A stretch of 59,852 bases of DNA, from assembly GCA_963777165.1 (NCBI GenBank), contig CAVZPO010000003.1, positions 1-59,852 on the forward strand. The letters are read 5' to 3'. The notes under the pieces are model-generated. The model was given only the letters and a program-made list of their open reading frames with translations, was not told where the DNA came from and searched no databases. The position numbers and the translations under genes are program-made. Every line of letters begins with the position of its first letter. The stretch's first letter is position 1. This document shows, piece after piece, positions 20,100 through 28,558 of the stretch. The DNA comes from DYJB01 sp963777165. GTDB taxonomy: Bacteria > Chloroflexota > Anaerolineae > Anaerolineales > E44-bin32.

Positions 20100-21174
20100 A
20101 TGACCGACCCGGTCTTTCGCCAGCTCGCCCAGCACCTGGACGCGATCCCCAACGGCTACCCGGCCACGCAGAGCGGTATCGAGCTGCGGCTGCTCGAAAA
20201 GCTGTTCAGCACCGACGAAGCGCGCCTGGCGTGCGCCATGCGCCTCGATGCCGAGCCACCGGCCGAGATCGCCGCTCGCCTCGGCCTCGATCCGGCCGAG
20301 ACGCGCAAGGCCCTCAAAGCCATGGCGATGAAGGGCCTGATCGGCTTCGAGCGCAAGGAAGGCCAGCTGGCCTTCTCGCTGATGCCCTTCATCGTCGGCT
20401 TCTACGAGGCGCAGCTCCCGCGCCTGGACGCCGAGCTGGCGGCGATGTTCGAGCAGTACTACCAGGAGTCGCACGGCGCGATGATGCGTGCCCAGCCGTC
20501 GGTGCATCGCGTGATCCCGGTCGGCGAGGCCGTGCCGATCGAGATCGAAGTCTTTCCGTACGAACGCGCCAGCGAGCTGATCAACGGCGCACGCGCCTGG
20601 GGAGTGCGCAACTGCATCTGCCGAACCCAGCAGCACCTGATCGGCAAGGGTTGCGATCGCCCGCTGGAGGCCTGCCTGGTCTTCGCTCCGATCGAGGGCG
20701 CCTTCAATCGGGAGCCCGATGGATCGAGCCATCACCCGCGAAGAAGCTCTGCAGATCCTGCGCCAGACGGAGGATGCCGGCCTGGTCCACTCCACCGGCA
20801 ACTACCGCGACGGCATCGAGTACATCTGCAACTGCTGCACGTGCTGCTGCGGGATCATGCGCGGCATCGCCGAGTTCGGCATCCCGACGGCCGTGGCGCG
20901 GTCCGACTTCCTCACCTTCGTCGATGACGGACGCTGCACCGGATGCGGCGAATGCATCGAGCGCTGCCCGTTCCATGCCTTGTCGGTGCCGGAGCTGCTG
21001 GCCGTGGTCGAAGAGGCGCGCTGCATGGGCTGCGGGCTGTGCGCCTCGGCCTGCACGACCGAAGCGCTGCACCTGGCGCGCCGCCCGGCGTCCGAAGCCG
21101 AGACGCCGCCCGCAGATATCGGCGAGTGGCGCGCCCTCCGCGACGCTCAGCGCGCCGCGGGCGCTCCCGCGTAA
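20100..21174 (+). CDS. Winged-helix/4Fe-4S ferredoxin-type protein (one frameshift)
   Basis: ATG 20100. Residues 30-100 look like a winged helix (LDAEPPAEIAARLGLDPAET, ALKAMAMKGLIGFERKEG). The middle has a Cys cluster VRNCICRTQQHLIGKGCDRP...EAC. After an indel at ~20712 it continues as RAITREEALQILRQTEDAGL, ICNCCTCCCGIMRG (unusual C-x-CC-x-CCC) and two classical ferredoxin motifs CTGCGECIERCP and CMGCGLCASACT. It belongs to the COG1145-type ferredoxins with N-terminal HTH found in anaerobes. It is probably a cytoplasmic electron carrier or redox sensor. It stands alone. Confidence 0.75.
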
Positions 21175-21188
21175 TCTGCCGCGAGGGG

Positions 21189-21250
21189 TTGGCCCGCCTC
21201 GGGCGGCCGCCCTGCTAACGCAGGGCGCCGGCCCTCGACGGGGGGCGCGG
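21189..21250 (+). repeat. Dispersed GC-rich hairpin repeat, copy C
   Basis: TTGGCCCGCCTCGG followed by the hairpin GCCCTG-CTAACG-CAGGGC and GCCGGCCCTCGACGG. Diverged relative of the copies at 2717 and 11733, again intergenic. Confidence 0.55.
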
Positions 21251-21362
21251 CCCCGCGACCTTGAGTGCTCGGCGTGCGCGCCACCACACGGAGGCCCTCC
21301 TTCTGGAAAGGGGAGGGGAGAGTGGGGGCTCGTCCAACGAATCCGAAACCTACGGGTGATCG

Positions 21363-22053
21363 CTAGGTGCCGAAAGCCTGAGGAGAGGGCAGGGCGCACA
21401 GCCTGGAATGTGCCGACCGCACGACCGCGCCGGTCAGCCACCATTGCGCCGCCAGGAGCATCGAACCGCCGACCAGGATCAGCCCCAGCACCATCGGCTG
21501 CGTGACCTGAAATCCCAGCCCCAGCATGCCCTCCAGATTGCCGGCGGTGTACGGATCGGTCAACGCCAGCACCGCCGAGGCGGCACAGGCAACCGCCAGA
21601 ACCGCGGTCGTGAATGCGCTCGCCCGTCGCGCCGTCCGATGGACCTGGTCGTCTGAAGCGCTGCTGCCGCGCCAACCGCCCGCCGAGCAATATGCCGGCC
21701 GGCAGTGCCAGCAGCAGGTTGAACGCCGGGACGCCCATGAAGAAGCCGAACACAGCGACGGAATAGGCGATGTAGCTCACGCACCAAACCCACATCGGGG
21801 CGTCTTGTGCGCGCCGGACCCACCGGCCAAGGTACAGCACATCGCTCAGCAGCCCGGCAGCGAGCCCCGCTGCGGCCGCCATCGCCACACCACGTTCAGG
21901 CAGGAACGCAAACGTGCCCCACCAGCCGGCGAGCAGCCCGACCATCGGCGGCACGGCGCCAATCACCAGGGCCATCACCCCACGCTCAACGAGCCTCACG
22001 CCGATTTCCTCTGCGGGCGGGCTCACGCGCGCCGTTCCGCGCCTCCAGCCCAC
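21363..22053 (-). CDS. Polytopic membrane protein (frameshifted)
   Basis: From the minus-strand start at or below 22053: MALVIGAVPPMVGLLAGWWG, GVAMAAAAGLAAGLLSDVLY, MWVWCVSYIAYSVAVFGFFM and NLLLALPAGILLGGRLARQ. A break near 21620 follows, then ASAFTTAVLAVACAASAVLA and LGLILVGGSMLLAAQWWLTG. About six membrane helices, ~225 residues. The start is uncertain: ATG 22053 or a GTG/ATG 50-75 bp further in. No family recognised. Confidence 0.6.
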
Positions 22054-22089
22054 CTACGAACCGCCTGCCAATCGCCGCCTGCTGAGTGT

Positions 22090-22160
22090 GGCTGCCAGCT
22101 GCTCGCTGTTAGCCGCTAGTTGCCAGTCGCTAGCTGCTCATTGCCACTTGCCGCTTGCCA
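22090..22160. repeat. Decayed AGCTGC/GCTAG microrepeat tract
   Basis: The region alternates imperfect units of GCTGCTCGCTGTTAGCCGC, TAGTTGCCAGTCGCTAGCTGC, TCATTGCCACTTGCCGCTTG. It fills the space between two convergent/tandem minus genes and has no coding character. Confidence 0.5.
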
Positions 22161-22224
22161 CACGCAAATCGCCGATGGCTGGTGGCTGAGAGCTGACCGC
22201 GGATAGCAGTCTTCTTTCGCCCCC

Positions 22225-22845
22225 TCACCACAACCACATGAACGTCGCGACCATCGCCTCGAAGCCCTCAACCCGAGCTTGCCAATCGACGCTGACCGGA
22301 GGCGTGGGGAAACGCGTTGGGTCGAGATTTGCCGGATCGAAGGTGCTCAGTTCGTAGCCGAGGCTGACGCAGCGTCCCTCGCGCTCCGTGGTGTACGCCA
22401 CCCAGACTTTCGAAGTACCGGCGGCGACGCCGGAGTGCGTCTGCCTCAGGAACGAAGTTCCACTGAGCACGACGGTTTCCGGCGACAGCTCTTCGGCTGT
22501 CCAGCCTTCGGCCAGGGGGCTTGCACACGCTTCGCCGCTCGCCTCGCCGCTTACCGAGATCGCCTCCAGGAGAACGTTGGTCGCCGGGTCGGCGGCGAAA
22601 TCGATCGTCGCCGTCGTGACCCCTTCGCCTGCCGCAAGCCTGCCGGCCGGCGGGTAGGCGAACCCGAACCCCAGCGAATCGTTGCGGTAGATGGCCCAAC
22701 CTTCGGGGGCGCTGATGTCCGTGCCGGTGGGCGTCGATGGCACATCTACGCTCGCCGGGGGTGTCACCGGCGCAACGGTGGGGGTCAGACCGCAGGCGGT
22801 CGCGGTGAGCGCGATCACCACTACGGCCAGAAACACTCGCTTCAT
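22225..22845 (-). CDS. Lipoprotein of unknown function
   Basis: 206 residues. MKRVFLAVVVIALTATACGL is a lipoprotein signal (lipobox TAC-G), preceded by AGGAGA 6 nt from the ATG. A short Thr/Pro linker leads to a single domain beginning APEGWAIYRNDSLGFGFAYP. This resembles the PsbP/Mog1-like WxxYxxxxxGFxFxYP opening found in many bacterial lipoproteins. Intact frame. Cell-surface location; specific role unknown. Confidence 0.75.
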   Translation of the reverse strand: MKRVFLAVVVIALTATACGLTPTVAPVTPPASVDVPSTPTGTDISAPEGWAIYRNDSLGFGFAYPPAGRLAAGEGVTTATIDFAADPATNVLLEAISVSGEASGEACASPLAEGWTAEELSPETVVLSGTSFLRQTHSGVAAGTSKVWVAYTTEREGRCVSLGYELSTFDPANLDPTRFPTPPVSVDWQARVEGFEAMVATFMWLW

Positions 22846-22920
22846 GATTGTCTCCTGACATGTCTGCGCTCAAGCCCGGTGAAGCGTACTGTGGACTTGT
22901 GGGGCTCGATCACGCCGACG

Positions 22921-23760
22921 TCAAGTGGCGACCTCCGGGGACAGCGACTTGGCCCTCGATGGCATGACCGATCGGACCAGCGCGCCCGTCCTCCAGAACG
23001 CCACGGCGGCCATGCCATGGGCGAGGACGGCAAACAGTGGGGGCGTGGCGCCGGTGTAGTAGGTCCAGCAGCCACGGGTCGTCCCCCACCGTTCGAGAAA
23101 GTAGCCGAGTCCGGCGCCGGCGATGAAGGTCAGGACGGCACCGCGTTCGTCACGCTGCGTCAGCGTCAACAGGACACACAGCGCCACCGCCGCCCAGGTC
23201 AACGACTTGTCCATCGTCGGCGCGACGAAGGCGAGCATGATGATCAGGAACCCGGCCAGGATCGCCCAGTGCAGCCGCCGGAAGGTCTCCAGCCTCCACG
23301 ACTCGGTCCAGCGCCGGAGGAGACGATACAGCCGGTCGATCGACAGGCTGGCGATCGGCCAGGCCGGGATGATCCACAACGGCGGGCGCTCGAGCGTGTA
23401 GTACGTCCACAGCTGCGTCTGCGTCCCCCAGGTCTCAATCACCATCCCGCCCCCCAGGCCGACGAGCAGGATCACCCAGTCCGTGCGGATGTCGGCGCCG
23501 GCCATGATGAGGAGCGACATGACGGCGAATACGCCGATCAGCAGCCAATCGATCTGGGCCCACAGTGGGTAGCGAGGGTCGTAGGTTGAGGTGTAGTCGA
23601 CGACCAGCGGCCACCACACGACGAGGATCAGACCGACGATCGCCAGGAACGCGCTGAGCAGCAATGCGCTGGAGCGCGTCCAGCCGAGGCGGCGGGCAAC
23701 GGCTGACGTGTCCGGAGCCGGAGACCGGCTCAAGGGTCGAGGGGAGGGGGCGGGTCTCAT
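22921..23760 (-). CDS. Membrane protein with internal duplication (EXWGT...WTYYT...PPL)
   Basis: 279 residues from ATG 23760 (AAGGAG 4 nt upstream). About eight membrane segments. Two halves repeat the same loop-helix motif: ETWGTQTQLWTYYTLERPPL and ERWGTTRGCWTYYTGATPPL, each followed by a helix beginning near an Ala/His-containing segment. E, W, G, T, WTYYT and PPL are shared, so the acidic-aromatic motif is probably functional. It is vaguely like CruF/DUF422-type carotenoid hydratases in its E-x-x-G-T..Y-Y feel, but I cannot assign it. It is divergent from the arsR-cytochrome operon. Confidence 0.7.
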   Translation of the reverse strand: MRPAPSPRPLSRSPAPDTSAVARRLGWTRSSALLLSAFLAIVGLILVVWWPLVVDYTSTYDPRYPLWAQIDWLLIGVFAVMSLLIMAGADIRTDWVILLVGLGGGMVIETWGTQTQLWTYYTLERPPLWIIPAWPIASLSIDRLYRLLRRWTESWRLETFRRLHWAILAGFLIIMLAFVAPTMDKSLTWAAVALCVLLTLTQRDERGAVLTFIAGAGLGYFLERWGTTRGCWTYYTGATPPLFAVLAHGMAAVAFWRTGALVRSVMPSRAKSLSPEVAT

Positions 23761-23973
23761 CGCTCCTTGCCGCGGCCGAGGCCTATCGAATCGAGATTAC
23801 CCATGGCGGCGGTATTGTAACAAGGTGCGGGCGCGGATGGCCCACCATGCTGACGGTCCACCCTTGCCCGCTAAGACCCCAGATGCCATACAGCAAGGAC
23901 AAGGGCGTGGGGGCGGGAGCCGATCACTTTGTCTGCAGGGGCTGGCTCCACTATTCAATCCTGACCAATTCAA

Positions 23974-24011
23974 TGTGATATCCATCACAATCGCATGTGA
24001 CAACCATCACT
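23974..24011 (+). promoter_or_regulatory. Tandem CRP/FNR-family operators
   Basis: TGTGATATCCATCACA (23974-23989) is an exact TGTGA-N6-TCACA box. TGTGACAACCATCACT (23996-24011) is a second with one mismatch. Centres are 22 bp apart, i.e. two helical turns on one DNA face. They lie ~80-115 bp upstream of the ArsR start. TGTGA-N6-TCACA is recognised by CRP and by several redox/NO-sensing relatives (FNR-like, HcpR). Confidence 0.7.
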
Positions 24012-24054
24012 CCCAGATGCAGGCCGCCGACCTTAGGCTTGGGTTGAGTGTGCT

Positions 24055-24072
24055 TATTCGCATGAGCGCATA
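24055..24072 (+). promoter_or_regulatory. Probable ArsR autoregulatory operator
   Basis: TAT-T-CGC-ATGA-GCG-C-ATA is a perfect dyad of the kind bound by ArsR/SmtB repressors. It overlaps a TATAGT (24071-24076) that could be the -10 box and ends 18 bp before the ArsR ATG. Confidence 0.55.
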
Positions 24073-24090
24073 TAGTGGCCCGAGGTGGGT

Positions 24091-24420
24091 ATGGATACAA
24101 GTCAGCTGACGCAGGAAGTGACCCGGCTGCACGCCGACATCTGCTCGGCCTTGGCCGACCCGACCCGAATCTTGCTGCTCTACGCGCTCTCCGAGCGTCC
24201 TCACTCAGTGAATGAGCTGTCGGCCCTGTTGACGCTTTCCCAGCCGGCGACTTCGCGCCATCTCAAAGTCCTGCGCGAGCGCGGTCTGGTGTCCGCCACG
24301 CGCCACGCGCAGAACATCGAGTATGCCCTGAATGACCGGCGGATCATCGACGCACTGGATACGCTGCGGGCGGTCTTGCGCGACAGCCTGGCTCACCGCG
24401 CCCAACTGGTCTCGGAGTAA
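24091..24420 (+). CDS. ArsR-family transcriptional regulator
   Basis: 109 residues from ATG 24091, with GAGGTGGG just upstream. The winged helix reads ADPTRILLLYALSERPHSVN, ELSALLTLSQPATSRHLKVL (recognition helix) and RERGLVSATRHAQNIEYALN. Typical metal-site cysteines (CVCxL) are absent. It is therefore not an arsenic/cadmium type sensor and may use another signal, as SqrR/BigR-type sulfur regulators do, although those need cysteines too. It stands 23 bp upstream of the octaheme gene and likely controls the operon. Confidence 0.88.
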   Translation: MDTSQLTQEVTRLHADICSALADPTRILLLYALSERPHSVNELSALLTLSQPATSRHLKVLRERGLVSATRHAQNIEYALNDRRIIDALDTLRAVLRDSLAHRAQLVSE

Positions 24421-24443
24421 CAACTCTCACCCCTGGAGCCTCC

Positions 24444-25883
24444 ATGAAGAAGCGAATCCCCGTCTGGCTCATCGGGCTGTTGATCACCCTGGCCGTCGTA
24501 GCGGTCCCGGTGGCGATCTTCCTGCCCAAAGCCGCGCCGGTGCGCGACAACCCGCAGGCCGGCCTGCTGCCCACTCCCATCCATGTCTCACATGTCGATA
24601 TCGTTCAGGGGCCGCTCGACACGCCCCAGCAGGTCACGCGGGCCTGCCTGACATGCCATCCCGACGCCGCAGTGCAACTGATGGGCACGACGCACTGGAC
24701 CTGGGAGTCCAAGCCGTTCGATGTGTCCTGGCGCGACGAGCCGGTGACCATCGGCAAGATCAACCAGATCAACAACTTCTGCATTGGTGCCCAGGGCAAC
24801 CAGAAAAGCTGCATGACCTGCCACGCCGGCTACGGCTGGGAAGAGGACGCCTCCTACGACTTCACGATCCAGGAGAACGTCGACTGCCTGATCTGCCACG
24901 CGGATCTGGCGACCTACGCCAAGGGGCAGTACGGGAACCCGGCTGAGGGCGTCGACCTGCTGGCCGCGGCCCAATCGGTGCGCGCCCCGACGCGCGAGAA
25001 CTGCGGCAACTGCCACTTCGACGGCGGCGGCGGCAACGGCGTCAAGCACGGTGACCTTGATGAGAGCCTGATCTATCCGTCCGAAGAGCTCGATGTGCAC
25101 ATGGGCGCTCTCGACCTTCAGTGCACCGCCTGCCATACGACGAAGGATCACCAGATCCTCGGCCGGCTGGTCGTCGACAACATGATCGTCGACCCGGCTG
25201 AGCAGGTCTCGTGCACGCAGTGCCACAGCCTGGAGCTGCACGACGACGAACGCCTCAACGCCCACGTCAACTCGCTCGCCTGCCAGACCTGCCACATCCC
25301 GTCGATGGCCGTCAAGGATCCGACCAAGACCTACTGGGACTGGTCGACCGCCGGACAGGACATCGCCGAAGACCACTACACCTACTTGAAGATCAAAGGC
25401 TCGTTCGTCTACCAGACCGACTTCAAGCCGACCTACCTGTGGTTCAATGGAAACCTTTCTTACCGCTACCTGCTGGGCGACAAGATCGATCCCACGCAGC
25501 CGACACTGATCGATCAACCGGCCGGGAGTCTCGACGATCCGCAGGCGCGCATCTTCCCCTTCAAGCTGCACGTCGCCAATCAGCCCTACGACACGACCCA
25601 CGACTATCTGCTCCAGCCGATCACCGCCGGGGACAACGGTTACTGGACCAATTTCAACTGGGACAATGCCTTCCGCCTGGCCGAGCCGATTACCGGCGTG
25701 AAGTACTCCGGGAGCTACGGCTTCGCCGAGACCTGGATGTACTGGCCGACCACGCACATGGTCCAGCCGAAGGAGAATGCACTTCAGTGCACCGACTGCC
25801 ATGCCGAGAACGGCCGCCTCGACTGGGAGGCGCTGGGCTATCCAGGCGATCCGATGGAGTGGGGCGGGAGGTTCGACCGATGA
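24444..25883 (+). CDS. Octaheme c-type cytochrome, tetrathionate reductase family
   Basis: 479 residues. Membrane anchor/signal segment at residues 5-27. Eight CxxCH motifs at about residues 68, 123, 148, 187, 227, 257, 280 and 449. The wide gap before the last heme, plus the NINNFC / WENVDCLICH context, matches the octaheme tetrathionate reductase (OTR) type cytochromes. These reduce tetrathionate and, in vitro, nitrite or hydroxylamine outside the membrane. No CxxCK heme is present. It has a GGAG Shine-Dalgarno and overlaps the next gene by ATGA. The substrate is an inference from family and neighbours. Confidence 0.88.
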   Translation: MKKRIPVWLIGLLITLAVVAVPVAIFLPKAAPVRDNPQAGLLPTPIHVSHVDIVQGPLDTPQQVTRACLTCHPDAAVQLMGTTHWTWESKPFDVSWRDEPVTIGKINQINNFCIGAQGNQKSCMTCHAGYGWEEDASYDFTIQENVDCLICHADLATYAKGQYGNPAEGVDLLAAAQSVRAPTRENCGNCHFDGGGGNGVKHGDLDESLIYPSEELDVHMGALDLQCTACHTTKDHQILGRLVVDNMIVDPAEQVSCTQCHSLELHDDERLNAHVNSLACQTCHIPSMAVKDPTKTYWDWSTAGQDIAEDHYTYLKIKGSFVYQTDFKPTYLWFNGNLSYRYLLGDKIDPTQPTLIDQPAGSLDDPQARIFPFKLHVANQPYDTTHDYLLQPITAGDNGYWTNFNWDNAFRLAEPITGVKYSGSYGFAETWMYWPTTHMVQPKENALQCTDCHAENGRLDWEALGYPGDPMEWGGRFDR

Positions 25884-28558
25884 CGCGCAAGAGCCTGCTC
25901 CTCTCCGGCCTCGCCGTCCTGCTCGCGGCCGCCGCCGTGGGCGGTGTGGCCTTCGCCCGCGGGCGCGTTGCGCCCCGGACTCAGCCCTCGCCGATCCATC
26001 CGACCTTCGCCCTGCTGGATGAAGCAGGCGCCAATGTCCTCGACGCCGACACCCTGGTCTCCACGACACAGACGTGCGGTCAGTGCCACGACACCGAGTA
26101 CATCACCTCGCACTCGTTCCACGCCGATCTGGGGCTAAGCGATTTCGGAAGCGCGGCTTCCCGGCCGTGGGATCTGAGCGACGGCCCGTTCGGCAAGTGG
26201 AACCCGCTCACCTACGGCGCCCTGTCCGCCGCGGGCGACGAGCGCCTCGATCTTGGGACATCCGGTTGGATCATCGCCAACGCCGAACGTTTCGTCGGCG
26301 GCGGCCCGGGCGTCACCAGTCGCACCGGCGACCTGCTTCCCTCCGGCGATCCGAACCCCGAAGGTTGGGACTGGAAGCAGTCGGGCACCCTCGAGATGGA
26401 CTGCTTCCTGTGCCATCTGCCCAACCCCAATAACGATGCCCGCATCCAGGCCATCCGCAAAGGCGACTTCCGGGTCGCAAGCACGGCCACGCTCATCGGC
26501 ACCGGGATCGTCTCGGCCTCGAACGACACGTTCGTGTGGAACCCGGATGCGTTCACCGCCGAAGGCGAGCTCGCATCGGTCTCCATCCAGGACCCCACCA
26601 ACGACAACTGCGCGCAGTGCCACGGCCTGGTCCACACATCGGAGGAACCGGTTGCCCTGGTGGGGTGTTCGCTGGACCAGTGGCAGACGGCCACCACCGG
26701 CCAGCTCATCTCGCCCGACAAGATCTCCGCATCTGGCATGAACCTGGCCAACAAGGAAGACCTGACGCGCTCGTGGGACATCCACGCCGAGCGCGGCCTG
26801 GAATGCACCGACTGCCACTACTCGGTCAACAACCCCGCCTACTACCAATCGGACGAGAGCCCCGGGCACCTGCAGTTCGACCCGCGCCGACTGGAGATCG
26901 GGGAGTACCTGCAGCGGCCGGATCACAACATCGCCCGCGGCCAGAGCGCGCAGTCGACCGTGGCGCCCGAGCTCAAGGGCACGATGCGGCGCTGTGAAAG
27001 CTGCCACGACGCAGAGCCGGTCCACGACTGGCTTCCGTTTGCCGCACGACACATGCAAGAGCTGGCGTGCGAGTCCTGCCACACGCCGCAGCTCTACGCC
27101 CCGGCGGTGCAGTCGTACGACTGGACCGTGCTGCGGTCCGATGGACAGCCGGTCAGCAGCTGTCGCGGGGTTGAAGGGACGACGGGCTCAACGAGCGATC
27201 TGGTGACCGGCTTCACGCCCGTCCTGCTCTCGCGCCAGAACATCGATGGCCAGTCGCTGCTGGCGCCGTACAACCTGATCAGCGCCTGGTACTGGGTGTA
27301 CGACGATCCACAGGGCCCGCGGCCGGTGCGGCTCGAGGATCTGCAGTCGGCGTACTTCACCCGAAATGCGTATGCGGCCGAAGTGCTTGCGGCGCTCGAC
27401 GCAAACGCCGACGGCAGCCTGTCGGACGCCGAGCTCCTTCTCGACACGCCGGAGAAGCAGGCCGTGATTGCCGGCCGCCTGACGACGCTCGGCTTGGCCA
27501 ATCCGCGCATCGAGGGCGAGGTCCAGCCCTACAGCATCAACCACAACGTCGCCCGCGGCGATGCGGCGATCAAGGACTGCAAGGTCTGCCACGCAGACGG
27601 CTCGCGGTTGACGCAACCGATGATCCTGGCCGATCGCCTGCCGGGCGGCGTCCTCCCGGTCTTCGTCTCCGACGCCAATACGCGCACCACGGGAGAGATC
27701 TCTGCCGCCAACGGCACACTGAGCTACACGCCCGCTGCCGTCGACCAGAATCTGTACGTCTTCGGCCACAGCCGCGTCGGCTGGGTCGACTGGTTTGGCG
27801 GCCTGTTCTTCCTCGGCGTGCTGATCGGCGTCGCCGGGCACGGCGGACTGCGGTTCGCCTCGGCGCTCAAGGCGCCGCGGCCTGTTCCCGAGCTCAAGCG
27901 CGTCTACATGTACGCCGTGTACGAGCGCTTCTGGCACTGGCTTCAGACGTTGGCGATCGTCTTGCTGCTGATCACCGGGTTGATCATCCACCGGCCGGAC
28001 CTGTTCGGGCTGTTCTCCTTCCCGGCCGTCGTGACCGTGCACAACGTGCTCGCCATCCTGCTGGTGATCAATGCCGGGCTGTCGCTCTTCTACCACCTGG
28101 TGAGCGGCGAGATCCGCCAGTACCTGCCGCGGCCCTACGGCTTCTTCGATGAAGCCATCCTGCAGGCCAAGTACTACCTGCGCGGCATCTTCAAGGGCGC
28201 CGGCCATCCGTTCGAGAAGCGGCCGGAGAAGAAGCTCAACCCGCTGCAGCAGGCGACCTACTTCGCCATCCTCAACGTGCTGCTCCCGCTGCAGATCCTG
28301 AGCGGCGCGCTGATGATGGGCGTCCAGGCCTTTCCGCAGGTGGCCGGCTGGTTCGGCGGGCTGCCGTTTCTCGCCCCGTTCCACAGCCTGGTTGCCTGGA
28401 CGTTCGCCGCCTTCATCGTCGGCCACGTCTACCTGACCACGACCGGGCCTCGCCCGTTGACCTCCCTGCAAGCCATGGTGAATGGTTGGGAGGAGATCGA
28501 GGCGCACTCGCCCGCGGAGTCGGGGTCCGAACCGGACCCGGAGAAGGAGTCGAAATGA
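25880..28558 (+). CDS. Heptaheme cytochrome c fused to EF-hand loop and cytochrome b domain
   Basis: 892 residues from ATG 25880 (ATGA overlap). Signal anchor 5-26. Seven CxxCH at residues ~66, 175, 244, 309, 372, 397 and 567. Residues 507-518 (DANADGSLSDAE) match the EF-hand calcium loop at all six liganding positions. After a membrane helix at ~640-655 comes a cytochrome b561/thiosulfate-reductase-type domain with four helices and His residues in FWHWLQTLAIVLLLITGLII-H and VTVHNVLAILLVINAG. The layout predicts quinol oxidation in the membrane and electron transfer to the outside hemes, serving the octaheme partner. Confidence 0.88.
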   Translation: MTRKSLLLSGLAVLLAAAAVGGVAFARGRVAPRTQPSPIHPTFALLDEAGANVLDADTLVSTTQTCGQCHDTEYITSHSFHADLGLSDFGSAASRPWDLSDGPFGKWNPLTYGALSAAGDERLDLGTSGWIIANAERFVGGGPGVTSRTGDLLPSGDPNPEGWDWKQSGTLEMDCFLCHLPNPNNDARIQAIRKGDFRVASTATLIGTGIVSASNDTFVWNPDAFTAEGELASVSIQDPTNDNCAQCHGLVHTSEEPVALVGCSLDQWQTATTGQLISPDKISASGMNLANKEDLTRSWDIHAERGLECTDCHYSVNNPAYYQSDESPGHLQFDPRRLEIGEYLQRPDHNIARGQSAQSTVAPELKGTMRRCESCHDAEPVHDWLPFAARHMQELACESCHTPQLYAPAVQSYDWTVLRSDGQPVSSCRGVEGTTGSTSDLVTGFTPVLLSRQNIDGQSLLAPYNLISAWYWVYDDPQGPRPVRLEDLQSAYFTRNAYAAEVLAALDANADGSLSDAELLLDTPEKQAVIAGRLTTLGLANPRIEGEVQPYSINHNVARGDAAIKDCKVCHADGSRLTQPMILADRLPGGVLPVFVSDANTRTTGEISAANGTLSYTPAAVDQNLYVFGHSRVGWVDWFGGLFFLGVLIGVAGHGGLRFASALKAPRPVPELKRVYMYAVYERFWHWLQTLAIVLLLITGLIIHRPDLFGLFSFPAVVTVHNVLAILLVINAGLSLFYHLVSGEIRQYLPRPYGFFDEAILQAKYYLRGIFKGAGHPFEKRPEKKLNPLQQATYFAILNVLLPLQILSGALMMGVQAFPQVAGWFGGLPFLAPFHSLVAWTFAAFIVGHVYLTTTGPRPLTSLQAMVNGWEEIEAHSPAESGSEPDPEKESK

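Noticed and set aside
19940..21505. 521-codon plus-strand frame through the 4Fe-4S gene
   Set aside because: Arg/Pro/Ala-rich off-frame reading; the ferredoxin motifs are in the other frames.
25211..25879. Upstream in-frame extension of the heptaheme gene
   Set aside because: It overlaps the octaheme gene and is Arg/Gln noise; ATG 25880 with a signal anchor is the clear start.
24588..26069. 493-codon open frame on the minus strand opposite the octaheme gene
   Set aside because: It is the shadow of the CxxCH-coding strand; composition is V/G/R-rich and no domain is seen.
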